A stretch of DNA of 64,000 bases from Glebionis coronaria (lineage: Eukaryota; Streptophyta; Magnoliopsida; Asterales; Asteraceae), in NCBI GenBank assembly GCA_025667525.1, contig CM046876.1:83307512-83371511 (forward strand), read 5' to 3'. Position 1 is the first letter of the stretch. The number at the start of each line of letters is the position of its first letter. Of this stretch, positions 48,201 through 60,638 are shown in pieces. The notes below the pieces were generated by a model. It saw only the letters and a list, made by a program, of their open reading frames with translations. It was not told the DNA's origin and made no database searches. The translations under genes were made by a program, and so were the position numbers.

Positions 48201-51200
48201 TTCATGATTTGTAGGTATACTTGAAAGCCGGACTTGAAAGTCGAAAATGAACCTGACGAATGGATCAAGGACAACGGTTTTTCTAGGCACATGACGAGCA
48301 ATAGAAATCTATTCAGTACATACAAATCTACAAAAATAGGTAAAGTTATATTGGTGGAAACGTCGAAAGCAAAATCATCAGCAAAGGTATGATTTGTAAT
48401 GACCATATCACCATAGATAATATTACTCATGTAGAAAACTTAGGATTTAATATTCTTAGCATAACTTAACTTTGTAGCAACAAGTGTAAAGTTCTATTTG
48501 AAGAAAACATCAGCAAATTACTAAAAGATGACATAACCATAGCTAAAGGAATTGGGAAAAATAATATATATGTGATGAAGTTTGAAACATACAAAGACGC
48601 AATTTGCTTGACCACAATAGATGAAACCTCAACTCTTTGGCATAGACGTCTATGTCATATCAACACGGGGCTCTTTCAATCCTTGGTTAGCAAAGACCTT
48701 GTTCAAAACCTACCCAAACTAAAATATGAACAACACTTTTGTGATGCATGTAAAATGAGAAAACAAGTTCACTCAAGCCATAAGGCTAAAAAATGTTGTG
48801 TCCACATGTAGGTGTCTAAAAATCTTGCATATGAATTTGTTTGGTCCATCCGTGGTGCAAAGTTATGGAGGAAATTTCTATACATTGGTCACCATGGATG
48901 ATTACTCTAGATTTACATGGAAAAAATTCTTGAAAACTAAAAATGAGGCTTTTGATCATTTTGAGATTTTTAAGTAAGAAAATTAAAAACCAATTAGATT
49001 GTCATATCATGTCAATTCGAACGGATCACTGTAAGGAATTTGATAATGAGGCGCAATTCGAAGCTTTTTGTGACGCCAAAGGTATCACACATAATTATCG
49101 GCTCCTAGAACGCCTCAATCAAATGGTGTAGTAGAACGTAAAAACCGTACACTTCATAAAATGAGTAGAACAATGCTAAATGAGTCGAAAATGCCGCAAA
49201 AGTTTTGGTGTCATGTCGTAGATACTTCTACATACATTTTTAACCGCATCTTAATTAGACCACTTCTAGATAAAACACCATATAAACTCTTAAAAGGTAG
49301 AAAACCTACTATAGGGTACTTTAGAATGTTTAGAAGTAAATGCTTTATATTAACACTAATAATTACCTCACTAAGTTCGATGCAAAGTCGTACGAAGGAG
49401 TTTTCCTTGGATACTCTCAAAATAGCAAGGCATACATAGTCTTAAATAAACATACCATGTGTGTCGAGGAATTGTTGAACATAATATTCGACAAAAGTCC
49501 ACCTCCCTCTAAAACATCACCTTTGGTAGATGATGATCAAGTTGAAAGTCAAGTCCATAACCAACCAGATAATCTTGAAGAAAACAAGGGAAATGAACCA
49601 GTAAATCTTGAACCTATAAATATCAAAGAACCTAAAGGTCATACTCTAGACAATGTTATTGGTAAACTTAACAAAAGAACATTAGGGTCACAAGCTCAAA
49701 ATAAAAGTAACTTCTTTTGCTTTGTATCTCAAATTGAACCTAAAATTGTTGATGAAGCTATTACAGATGAAAGTTACACCCTTGTTATGCAAGAGGAACT
49801 TAATCAATTTGTAATCAGTGAGGTTTGGTACTTGGTACCTAGGCCTAAAAATCAAACCATAATTAGAACCAAATGGGTCTTTCGAAATAAATTAGATGAA
49901 AATGTTGTCGTGTCTAGAAACAAAGTTAGGCTTGTTACTCAAGGATATAATCAACAAGAAGGTATAGACTATGATGAAACCTATGCCCTAGGTGCTCGAG
50001 TTGAGTCCATAAGAGTTTTGCTATCTTATGCTTGTGAACATCACTTTAAAAATTTTCAAATGGATGTCAAAAGTGCATTTCGAAATGGTTTCATTAATGA
50101 GGAAGTGTATGTCGCACAACCTCCCAGTTTTGAAGATTTTGGAAAAACAAATCATGTTTATAGACTAAAAAAGGCTCTCTATAATCTCAAGCAAGAATCC
50201 AAGGCATGGTGTGACCATATTTCTGATTGAACAAGAATACTTTATGGGTCTAGTAGATAACACATTATTCACTAAGAAAAAGGAATCACATATAATAAGT
50301 GTCCAAATCTATGTTGATGATATTATTTTCAGGTCTACATGTCAAGAATTTTGTGATGACTTTTCTAAAATTATACATGATGAATTTGAAATGATCATGA
50401 TGGGTGAACTCAACTTCTTCTTGGGGTTACTAATCAAGCAAATGGAATTTGGCATCTTCTTTAATCAATCTAAGTATATCAAAGAAATGCTTAAGAAATT
50501 TGGCTTAGAAGATTCTAAAGCAATGCGCACACCAATGTCTTTGGAAATTAAGTTAACGAAAGATGAAATTAACGAATATGTTGATATCACTAAGTATAGA
50601 GATATGATTGGTATCTTACTTTATCTTACGGCAAGTAGGCTAGACATAGTGTTTAGCGTTTGTTTATGTGCTCGATTTCAAGACGACCCAAATGTATCAC
50701 ATCTTGAAGTCGTCAAGAGAATATTTAGATACATCAAGGGTACCACTCATCTTGGGCTTTGGTATCCCAAGGGTACGGGAATGTAAGCAATTTTCTATGC
50801 GGACTCGGACCATGCCGGTGACTACGTCGATAAAAAAAGTACAAGTGGTATATGTACATTTTTTGGGAGTTGTCTAACCTCATGGTTCTCGAAAAACTAT
50901 ACGACACTTGAAATTTCCACAACCGAATCCGAGTACATGTCGGGAGGAAAATCATGTCAACAAGCGTTGTAGATGAAGCAAGCGCTTGTCGATAATGATA
51001 TCAAACTAGATGATGTAACCATCCTTTGTGATAATAAAGGAGCCATCGATCTCAGTAAAATCCCTTCAACACGCACGAACCAAACACATTGAAATCTGTC
51101 ATCACTTTCTTAGGGATAATATTCAAAAAGGAAATATCTTAATCGAAAAGTAGCTCGGAAGATAACATAGCAGATATCTTAACCAAATCACTTATACATG

Positions 51201-51252
51201 AACCTTTTAATTTGATACGACTAGGATTAGGACTAATGGAACTATCGTCTTA
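48201..51252 (+). pseudogene. L0 pol (protease, integrase, RT, RNase H)
   Basis: Order: protease with DNG in place of the active D-S/T-G (48270-48278); GAG-pre-integrase with LWHRRLCHINTGLFQ (48600s); integrase core with MDDYSRFTWKKF and IRTDHCKEFDNE in two frames; INT C-terminus and linker in 49340-50230; RT with NKVRLVTQGYNQQEG and MDVKSAFRNG; YVDD at 50310-50321; RNase H in broken frames to RLGLGLMELSS near 51252. Many frameshifts and stops. Parallel throughout to L1 pol, confirming one family. Confidence 0.88.
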
Positions 51253-52062
51253 AACTCACTGCCTCAACAGTCTGCAGCACATACCAAGTGAGTTAAAGAC
51301 GAACCTAAGTTAACTTGAGTCTGCGGGGTCCGTGCCTTGCTGAAACTGTTTTACAATTAAACAAAACGGTCAAACACCACAAACATACTATACTTTATCC
51401 CCTCTTTCTGCATACACGACCACAACTCCCATTTCATCACTTCTAAATTAAAGTTAGACATAAACTATCCGTCTAAGTCGGTCCTAATCATCCACTGTAA
51501 GTATCCTTTACCTAATTCTCTCATTAATTACTTCATATCTCTTTATCTAAATCTATGGTTCTATTGTAATTGCACAAAATCAAAATTGAGGATATCTTAA
51601 AATTAGTTAATTCAAGGTATGCATTTCTTGTTTATAGTTGTGAAATCACTTGTTAAACATAATTGATTAAAAAAATGTTAAGCATTACTAGGAATCCCCA
51701 ATTGCCTTAAACATTTCAAAATCCTTCTCACTATTTAACACATGCCGAAAAGTACATCTTTCATTATAATGAAAAATATTGAAAACAATGTTTTTAATCA
51801 TGGAATTCGGACTCATGAATGCTAATGGAAGTTTATAATTAATATGCACTTACGGATACATTCATTTGTAGCAATATCAAACTTAAGAAGCGCTTGGGTT
51901 ATCTAAAAAATATGCATAAAACGTTTTCCTTTGAAAAGATTTTCGGGTTGAGATAACCGTACCTCCACATTATTTGCATATAGGCACACAATAGGCACAT
52001 CCTTACTTACATCTTAAACATTTCTAGTTTTTTATTGCTCTAAAAATGTCTTAGGATCAACT
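51253..52062 (+). other. L0 pol-ORF1 spacer
   Basis: Non-coding. A partial GGACCC/GGGTCC site (TGCGGGGTCCGTGCC) lies at about 51318-51340, matching L1 6722-6790. Nothing else recognised. Confidence 0.55.
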
Positions 52063-53096
52063 ATGTCTCCTGCTTGGTCATACGACTACAAGGACACTAC
52101 CGAATACATCCCTTAATTTTAATGATCTAGACACCTTACCCCACAACAGGCCCTATGTAAGGAATTACAAGAACGTTTGTTTTATGAAGGTCGTGTATTC
52201 CATCCATTATTCCTTGCAAAAATCAAAATTCGGAAGTATTCTCGAAGATTCATTTTGATCGCCTATTAGACATAGATGAACAAATAGGTCCCAAGGTTTT
52301 TATACAGTTCTATATGTTAGTTAGGGTTAGCTTCAATGAATAACACATCCGCCTTCTCCGTTTTTCAAGCAAATGGTCATAATTACACCTTCACCCTAAA
52401 TGAATTCCCGGAAATCCTTAGGATTCCATGTGATGGTGCTTGTATCTACGCTGATACTCATTCACTTACCGCCCTTGATAGGAGATACATTCCCCACCAT
52501 GCTCAAGATAGACACAATAGTAGGTTAATAGACAAATATGTTGTGAGAGACCATGTCTATTGTGCTAGAACCCAAACCTCTAGGTCCACGAAAAAAGGTA
52601 AAGAGATCCTCAAGGACAATTATGCTGTGGAAAGTGATGAACTTAAGACCAAGTACATCAAATGGGAAAGGATTCTTTGATGTAATGCCAAGTTCTTAGT
52701 AGGTAACCAAGACCAAATTAACGCATGTAGTAGCTACATGCTTTATTTCCTAAACACCAAACACCCTTCAACGTAGCATATTACACCGCTAATCAGATGT
52801 CTCATATCCCAAACCTCATAAACACCGTCCTTCCATATGTCATGTTGTTAACTAGACTCTTCAACCACATTTCACCGATTCAACAAAGTCCTAGTGGTAG
52901 GGAAGGAACATATACTCTTGGTAACCGGGTCCTGACACCCATTAGTGAGTATAGGGTTGCTAGAATCATGGCTTCAAAATCAAGATCCAAACGCCCTCAC
53001 CCTCCCACTAGCTCATCCTCCTCTTTGACAAGTGATGAAGACGGACTTCCAAGCTCAAAGTCGCCTCATCCTAAACACATTAGCAAACTCCCTTAA
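52063..53096 (+). pseudogene. L0 3' ORF1, unknown function
   Basis: Starts ATG at 52063 (MSPAWSYDYKDTTEYIP), in frame with the 114-codon stretch 52336-52680 (FTLNEFPEILRIPCDGAC, then KYIKWERIL), with stops before and after. It shifts frame near 52760 and ends in 52797-53096 (MLLTRLFNHISPIQQSPSGR, then a Ser-rich, charged tail). Collinear with L1 4873-6018, which is why I treat it as a real element gene rather than chance. Confidence 0.6.
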
Positions 53097-53980
53097 ATAC
53101 CAAATGCATCATATGAATTCATGCAAACGAAGAGGATGTTCAAATGTCTCGGCCGATTTTTGAGCAAAATGAACAATAAGAAGGACAAGTGAGATGGTAG
53201 TGAATGGGTACTTCTGGGACAATAGTTCTCATTGACAAACAACTAGTGATTGTAAACTTATTACATTATGTTAGTTCTCTTTTCTCTTAACTCTAACTTG
53301 TGTGTGATTATGTGGACATTTGACTAGAATTTGGCTATTTTAACTATTTGGACTTACTTGCCACTTGGATATGTCTTGCCACAAATTTGCTTGCTACAAG
53401 GTACATTCTCTTGATCCTCGGTCTAAATTATAGCATACACATTAGGAACACGTATCTTGAACAAATCCTTGAGTCTCTCTTCAAAATTGGGGTCAAATAT
53501 TTCGTTTTTCTTCATTTCTCTATTTATGTTCCAGCTACTCACGGACCCAACGGACCCTACGTAACTTGGGCTCGTCTTTATAAAACTTTGGTCCGTGGGA
53601 TTCCCTCTAAAATAATTTTCAAAAACCTCCATTTAGTTTTACGTCAGACCCTTACAGACCCAAATCCACTTGGGTCCGCCTTTATATAATTTAGGTCCGC
53701 CACATCTGCAAGTTTTCTTTCAATTTAATCATTACACTTCATTAATTTCTCCACTTCCCTAAACACTCTTCCATCTCCCATTTGATTGACTTCCCACACT
53801 TAAACCTGGACCAACAATATCCTTAATCATCATCTTTTCCACTTCTAATCACATTACATGTTCATTTAATCTTAGGTTTTCATAATCCCCTATTTAAATT
53901 CCCGCATTTTCACATTAATTCCTCACTACTTTCATAATCTTCTCGTTACACTAATATCTTCAAAAATTCTTCATACAAAA
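53097..53980 (+). other. L0 ORF1-ORF2 spacer with two palindromic blocks
   Basis: Two GGACCC/GGGTCC-type blocks at 53536-53605 and 53643-53705, each with a TTTATA-containing spacer. L1 has two at the matching place (4405-4465 and 4498-4545). No gene seen. Confidence 0.6.
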
Positions 53981-54886
53981 ATGCCTAAAGCCTCCAAGTC
54001 TTCTTCCACACCAACTCAACGAAGAACAATCCGCATCCGGGTAAGACCGTGTTGTGTTACCACCTAAACCAACTCGCCACCATCCCATTATCCTACCAAC
54101 ACTAATGTTTCACCAATAAGGGATGAAATATACCAAAACCTTGGGGATATTTTAAGAAACGCAAGGTTACCCACGACATCTCCTCCCACAAAAACTCCAA
54201 TAGACACCACCACAACTCTCGCTCCCACTTACTCTCTGACCACCATATTACATCCCCTACTAGAACCACCACACTCCAACCCATGGAGTTATTTGCTACA
54301 CCCCTTCATCTCCAAATCCATATTTGGAGAACATTAAGGACGCACCTCCGTGTTCTCAAGCACCTACCCAAACACTCCCATCACCAACACCCACACTTTT
54401 TCCTCTCATACAAACCCAAACACTCCCCTCAGCCGATGTCTAACCCATGGACAATCTCTATCTACCCTCGGGTGATACGTCCTACATCCTATCCTTTATG
54501 GGATTAAATGAGTCCTTTTAGATTGATTTCCCATCTATGGGGCACTCTTCTTCATACCGACCATCACATTTCTCTCAACCTAGTGTTCTTCCGCCTTCTC
54601 AACGAAGGGAACAACACCAAGACGAGCTCAATCACTTGTATGCTTTCACCGACATGGTGAACATGCACATCCATAAGGCACAACACCTAAAACCTCAACC
54701 GGACCTTTCCCACCACCACCTCCCTTAACCAATCACCATGATATCCTAAACACCACCCATCCACACATATGCGACCATTGTTACTACACCCAAAACCTCA
54801 TCACGGACTTCCATGAAGAAATGAGGTTTATTTTGAACAAAATTCTTAAAGGCGTCAACGTCCTCCTACACCCGCCTTCTGAGTAG
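53981..54886 (+). pseudogene. L0 3' ORF2, unknown function
   Basis: Start MPKASKSSSTPTQRRT at 53981 and end NKILKGVNVLLHPPSE with TAG at 54884-54886. Between them, in shifted frames, are a DEIYQNLGDILRNARLP segment and SQPSVLPPSQRREQHQDE. The same three landmarks occur in order in L1 (3423-4201). Pro/Ser/Thr-rich middle. No recognised domain. Confidence 0.5.
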
Positions 54887-55641
54887 GAGTCAAATATCGG
54901 GATCTCGGTATATTTCTCTTTATTTCTTTTTTGTTATGTCTACAACATAGCCCCACGGACCCCGCGGACTCAAGTCACTTGGGTCCGCCACCTATTAACT
55001 TGGGTTCGTGGGTTCAACAACTACTTGGGTAAGATGAATGAACCCTTAACTTTCTCTTTTTTTTTTATCTCCATCTATGCTTATATGATATGATCTCTTA
55101 TATCGTGACCAACTAATAAATGTACTTTCTATCTTTTCTTGCCATTATCTATCACATTCTTTTGCAGGTTTTAGTCTACTTATCCCCTGATTCTCTCTAC
55201 TAGAGGGAGCATGAACCAAAGGGGAGTATTCATACAATGCAATACATGCATATCTCTTATGTTTGGCTTTACTTGTACATTCATTACTATGTATGTTCAA
55301 GACTATGTGTTGCGTCTTGAACACCTATCATCCATATTATATATATCCTCTAACCTTTCTGTTGCATGATTTTCATAATCCATGTCTCTCGGTTATCCTA
55401 TTTAGGGAGAGCATAAACCGAAGGGGAGAATATGGAAACAAAAGTTTTCTATCCAGATTTCTCATATTCTTTAAATATTTCTAAATCTTTATCTAAAATT
55501 ATTCTTCCAAAACTCCCTTTTTATTTCGACAAAAGGGGGAAGAAATGAAATATAACAACATATTTCTAAAACTTATGTGTTATTTCTAATCACAACTTAA
55601 AAATAAGTTTATATTTTGTCTTCAACAAAAAAAAGGGAGAT
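54887..55641 (+). other. L0 3' untranslated region and polypurine tracts
   Basis: Palindromic block 54953-55015. Two related purine-rich phrases (AACCAAAGGGGAG about 55214-55226 and AACCGAAGGGGAG about 55416-55428), another at 55533-55545, and the main PPT AAAAAAAAGGGAGA at 55627-55640 just before the LTR. Confidence 0.65.
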
Positions 55642-56972
55642 TGTTAATACAAATATCATGTTAAAACGATGTTTATATTTTTAATCCCTCTTAAGTTTTG
55701 TTAACGACAAAACATCGAATCTATTTTTAAGTTTGTATTAAAAACAACACCAAAGCTTTGGATCAATGTTTTTATATTTCTCACTTTTATAAAAAAACTT
55801 ATATATCCATATAACTTTGTATATACTTTTAATACACAAAAAGTAATTTGTATAAGCTATATATCTGATGGGAAAAGTCAACCATCAAAGGTAAGGATGA
55901 CTGTGTATGATATTAGAAAAAAGATGTGAGGTATTTATGAGCAAATAAAAGTCAAAACCCGCAGACCCAAACGTGGTAAAGACGAACTCAATGACTTAGG
56001 TCCTAGGGTTCGTGAGTTGCTAGAATTGTTGCCTATAAATACCAATCATTTTCTTCACCGCTCTTCTCTACTATCTCTCTAATCTCTGATTATATTCTTA
56101 CATTCTAACCTCTATTCTTACTCTCATTCTTGTCTTTTGTTGTATAGATCTTACTCTCTTTGAAGATCATTAACAAGAACTCTATACCTAAGCTTTACCT
56201 TCAAAGTTTACTTGTGTGATTGTATTAAGTGTTACCTATACAATTATCATTGTTGTACCCATTCATCTACTACTTGTGTATAAGTGTGGTTAGAAATTTA
56301 GTCCTCAAAATACATAGTGTGAAGGGAGTTGGTGTACCCGTGTGAAAGAATACGACATCTTAGCTTAGGTGTCGGTAAATATTATAAGCAACGTGTAAGG
56401 GTTTCTCCACCAGTATAAAGAAGGTTGTTGACTAGTGAAAGTCGAGCTCTCGAGTGGATACTCGAGGAGTGGAATTAGGGGCAAGATAAGTGATATCTTG
56501 CTAGGCCGAACCACTATAAATCACTTGTGTAGTGTGGTTTGATTTACTCTTCCTTTATTTCTATTACTTTCATTTAGGGATGAGCACGAGACCGGTACCG
56601 TACAGATCCCGTACCGAATTAGTGGTACCGATTTTTTCTGAGCATAAACTAATGGTACCGATACTGTACCGAACGGGGATTCGGATATCGGTACCGAGAA
56701 ATCGGGATTTTCCCGTTTTTTCGGGAATTTCTCGATTTGGTACCGGCCACGTACCGAATTAATGGTACCGAGTTTTTTCCACCTTATTTCGTAGTACCGG
56801 TACCGTACCGAACGAGATTCAGGTACCGGGAATCGTTATGGTTCCGGTACGGTTCCGGTTCGGTTTCTGGATTCGAGACGAAATGCTAATCCCTACTTAC
56901 ATTAGTATTACTTAATCGCACTCGATCTACATATTCTTACTAATCACGTACAAAGTTTCAAATAAATAAAAC
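55642..56972 (+). repeat. L0 3' LTR, with MITE inside and truncated end
   Basis: Begins TGTTAATACAAATATC after the PPT. Palindromic block 55961-56022 and TATA box TATAAATA at 56034-56041. From 56045 it is collinear with the 5' LTR (742-1379). Similarity stops at about 56972, roughly 40 bp before the expected end, and no TSD follows. The MITE occupies 56575-56895. Confidence 0.85.
56575..56895 (+). mobile_element. hAT-type MITE (321 bp) in L0 3' LTR
   Basis: TIRs TAGGGATGAGCA and, at the right end in reverse complement, TAGGGATTAGCA. Flanked by an 8-bp duplication with one mismatch (CTTTCATT 56567-56574, CTTACATT 56896-56903). Eight-base TSDs and TAGGG-type ends indicate hAT. The interior is a degenerate run of GGTACCG-like units. 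The strand is arbitrary. The 5' LTR shows the empty site. Confidence 0.88.
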
Positions 56973-58807
56973 GTACGGTATTTTCTACATTATGTTATAC
57001 AAAAATTAAGGTTTTGTTAATTATTTGGGTGAAAGGTCCAAAAAGAAACGGCAAATATACAAAACTTTCATCTGAAAAGTGTCCTACACGTAAACCGCAT
57101 CAAGAAGTTTGTTGATTATGAGCTAGATGGATAGTGTAAAAGTATATTATTGTATATAGTATAGTTGATTATTAAAACAATCTAATCAATACCACTGAGT
57201 GATCTAAAATTTATATGAACAATGAAATAGTAATCTGTGATTTTTAAATTCAAATATCATGTTACACAAATCGTGAACTATTGTTTTTATACAAAAGAAT
57301 ATGTTAGGAACTCATCTACGACAGGTGGAGTGATATATTAATCAAGATTCTAGTTCTAAAGTTATATTTTATACGGAAAAATCGTCATCCCTACTATTAT
57401 TGGTATGTAAGTGATTAAAAGATATATTAAAAAATTCATAAAGTGACAAGTATGCCCTAATCAGTATATTTTACACGTATAAAACGCTTTGCGTCTGTGA
57501 CATACATACGTAGCCACGTGCACACATTTCTAGGAAGATCCAAAATGGTCGTATTTGTATGTCAAACCCAATCATTGTCTACCACGTAAGTATATTGATT
57601 ACTTGTCATATAAGAATACTCTCATAAAGTTTAGAGTTTTAACATCACTAATGACCTCATGACTTTCCACTTGTAACTCCATCTGCTTCTCTTTGCATCT
57701 TCATTTTATACGATTTTGACACCAAAAAGAATTGAGTGTAACGTTTCCATTTAAATTAAACGACTATTAATTGATTTTTTATGATATGATTGTTTTGTCT
57801 TATTTTCGTCATATTCTTTGTCGATTTTTGTTGTGAGAAGCTTAATCATTTCTATATGTGAAATGACTTCGTGAACAACAAAACCGTAGTGATATTAAGC
57901 TGTGCAGATTTAATGAAATTATGACTTTCGAGTACTATGAGATTTGATTGGTAGAGGTACAAATCATTTGTTATTGAGCAAAGTTTCTTGCAATTACATA
58001 ATATGGTACGTCATTTGCGATAATGATATTTCTAATCATTCTATTTTATTTACAACTCCGAGCTATTTTTAGCATACCTAATCACCTGAACAAATTACTC
58101 ATGAAATGATAGTGTGTTTTCTACACATATCAAAATTAATAAACTAAAAAAAAACCTCTAAAATATCTACTAAGTGATTACATATTTAAATCAACACTTT
58201 TACTCATATATGCCTAGAATTAAGTTAAAACTAGAATCTTATTTGAAAATTCTAAAGGTCCTAAACTTTATAGTTTTATAAAAATAGAAAGTGTAATCCT
58301 AAAGATTAAAGAAGAATGTAGGTAAAGGGGAAAGTCAAAAGGGAGAAAAGTCGGAAGTAGAAGAGTGAAAGAAAGCCTAAAAATAATAAGATGAAGAATA
58401 GAAAAGAGCATAAAATAAGAATAAACTAATAAAAGGGGTATAACGTGTCAATATATAGTGACTCCATTGGAATTATGAATAGTACTTTTTGACGAACTAT
58501 CGACCTAACTTCTACTTACCACGTGTTTGCCTTGCAACCCACACTCTCTATTTGACCACGTTTTCTTAAGTAAAAGTTTTTTCTTAAGTAAAAGTATCGT
58601 AATGTTTATCTATGACTTGGTTTGTTAGGTTAAAATACTTGTCGAGCAGCAAAAAAGCCAGATGATTCTATGACTGCGCTTGGTCTGATCTGGACCACTG
58701 TAATAAACTTTTTGCTATCTCGTTACATCTACCATGGGCATCTTCTATTAAAAAACTCAGGACCATATTTGGGTTTACGGGAAAGAAACATGTTGTGAGG
58801 TATGAGC
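56973..58807. other. Intergenic, no feature recognised
   Basis: AT-rich sequence with no supported ORF, RNA gene or clear repeat. Confidence 0.5.
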
Positions 58808-58839
58808 TAGGGTAAAGTAAAGATAATCTCAATTCAAAC

Positions 58840-59324
58840 CTAATTTATTTAAATGATTCATTCAGTTATCTTAATCTTAACTTTTTAACACATGATTTGA
58901 ACTTAACTCATTTAATTTTTATATCTATTTAGGTTAGCCGGTTAAATTGATTATACGAGTTAAATAAATTACACAGGTTAAATAGGTTACACAAGTTTCG
59001 GCTGATCAATTCAACTTGTTTAATATACAAAAGTTGTCACATTATACAGGTTAAACAAGTTAAACGCATTTTTGATAGCTCGTTTTACCCATTTAACTCG
59101 TATAAGAAAATATAAATAACTTTTAGTATGAGAAAAATATGGTAAACGGGTTAGCAGGTCAAAATGTAAAAAAATTTCTCGACCCAAATCTAAATTGGTG
59201 GATAAACATGTTAGATATGTCAACTCAATACCGATCCAAAATCTATTTATACTTGATTCGAACTAGTTAATTTTCGTGTCGATTTCAAATCAAGTTTTAT
59301 GTCTGGTTAAAAATTGCCACCCTA
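58840..59324. mobile_element. hAT-like non-autonomous remnant
   Basis: Right end AAAATTGCCACCCTA (ending 59324) is a typical hAT terminus. The interior is a run of degenerate 'ggttaaat', 'gacccaaat' and 'cgtgtcga' phrases usual for such elements. The left end is not clear (a TAGGGT near 58808 is a candidate) and no TSD was found. Confidence 0.45.
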
Positions 59325-59720
59325 TAGATGTATATAGTATATACAATCAAAATCAACTTGTTTTGAATTGAATAAATATCTCAAAAACTAAATCGAATGA
59401 TTTCTTTGTGTGTGAATCAGTTTGGTTTGCATAGTTTCAACTACACAAAAAATCAATTTGTTCGGATGTAATTTCCATACATTTATAGTATGTGGTCAGC
59501 TCAATTACAATACTAATGTTTCACACTTAACTCCATACAGCAAACTAGATTAACTAGGTTTTGGAAACTGTCTACTCGCAAACTTTTTGAAATTTCTTCC
59601 GGTCTGCCAATATCAGGGATGTTTGGTACTTGCATAATATCACCTAGCAATCACCTAATTCCAATTGTTCAAGAAATCCGATAATTTAATATACTAATTT
59701 TTTACTCATAAAATTAAATA

Positions 59721-59972
59721 CTCTTTCCGTCTCAAAATAAATGTGCATTTTTTATTTTTTATGATTTTTCTTTATCGACTTTGACCTTAAATATATATTT
59801 TTGTATCATATGACAGTTGATGAAAGTTATACTAATAAAAATACGTATAAAACTTAATCTGTTTATATAGTTTATATAAAGTATTATATAACACTCGAGA
59901 AAATAATTAAAATTAAAATTAAACTAATTTGAACTTGAAAAATCAAACAGAACATTTATTTTAAAATAAAAG
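59721..59972. mobile_element. Stowaway-like MITE (252 bp) upstream of the NAC gene
   Basis: Starts CTCTTTCCGTCTCAAAATA (close to the Stowaway end CTCCCTCCGT) and ends ACATTTATTTTAAAATAAAAG, its imperfect inverted repeat. Flanked by TA on both sides (59719-59720, 59973-59974), the Tc1/mariner target duplication. It lies about 670 bp upstream of the NAC start codon. Confidence 0.8.
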
Positions 59973-60526
59973 TACTAGTTAATTTGATAACTGGTAAATA
60001 TATAACACTATTAATTTTTTTAGAATGAAAAATGTTAGTGGTTAATGGGTCAAATCGGATAATGACATATAAGTGGCAGAATGTTTTCTTCGAACTTTCG
60101 TCTCATTATTTAAATTCTTTATACGTTTTACATGAGAGTCCTTAACAGATATTGAACCCAGTTAATTTTATTTTCTCTCAGTAAAACAATACAAGCTCAT
60201 GAATTTCACTCTTCATAAGACACATACACGAAACACAAAACACAAAACACAATATTTGTCGTTATATGTTAGTATCACTCAAGTCGACTTTCTAGAACAC
60301 ATACGTGTACGACCAGGATCTTATCTCTTCCGATGACTCACTACATCTCTTTTGTCTTTATATGGTCCATAAGGTTCATGCACTTCAAAACCCTTTTTTT
60401 ACCTTCGGATAAGGTCGGCTTATTATTGATACCAATAACCACGTGTCGACTTCTTAACCAAATTTCACCCCACCATCAAAACAGTAAGAAAAGGACGACC
60501 GTACTTATCTCTCCTTTACAAACCAC
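59973..60526 (+). promoter_or_regulatory. NAC gene upstream region
   Basis: AT-rich. Contains ACGTGT at 60303-60308, a short ACACAAA repeat at about 60231-60252 and the ABRE/G-box listed separately. No ORF is supported. Confidence 0.5.
60440..60447 (+). promoter_or_regulatory. ABRE / G-box
   Basis: CACGTGTC, the core bound by AREB/ABF bZIP factors, 199 bp upstream of the ATG and about 80 bp upstream of the TATA box. Such sites are usual in stress-NAC promoters. Confidence 0.6.
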
Positions 60527-60534
60527 TATAAATA
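60527..60534 (+). promoter_or_regulatory. NAC TATA box
   Basis: TATAAATA, 112 bp upstream of the ATG, predicting a 5' UTR of about 80 nt that includes an A-rich run at about 60557-60570. Confidence 0.65.
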
Positions 60535-60638
60535 CCCATTCAGTTTCACATTTCCAGAAAAAAAAAAAGAAATTCATTAACTCTTCTTTCAAATAAATAT
60601 CTTTCTTATCATATCTTTCTAAAAATAGATTTTCAAAT

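Larger units (their letters stand above)
742..56972 (+). mobile_element. Level-0 Sirevirus-like Copia retrotransposon (L0), split by nested insertions
   Basis: Outermost element. Its parts are a truncated 5' LTR (742-1379), PBS, gag start (1438-1621), the rest of gag from 46564, pol, two 3' ORFs, PPT and 3' LTR (from 55642). The two halves join in frame across the L1 insertion: the gag text ends at the GTCAC TSD (1617-1621) and continues at 46564-46568. Sirevirus-like traits are a large gag with a coiled-coil tail, extra ORFs after pol and several polypurine tracts. Both outer LTR ends are eroded, so its own TSD cannot be seen. Removing the nested DNA leaves about 11 kb. Confidence 0.85.

Noticed and set aside
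56532..56762. 76-codon ORF with Arg/Pro-rich product
   Set aside because: It reads through the GGTACC-rich MITE; the open frame is a by-product of the repeats.
58808..59324. Complete hAT element starting at TAGGGT 58808
   Set aside because: Only six bases match the right terminus and no 8-bp duplication is seen, so only the right part was kept as a remnant.
60333..60596. 87-codon ORF just upstream of the NAC gene
   Set aside because: It covers the ABRE, TATA box and 5' UTR; no homology and Lys-run end.
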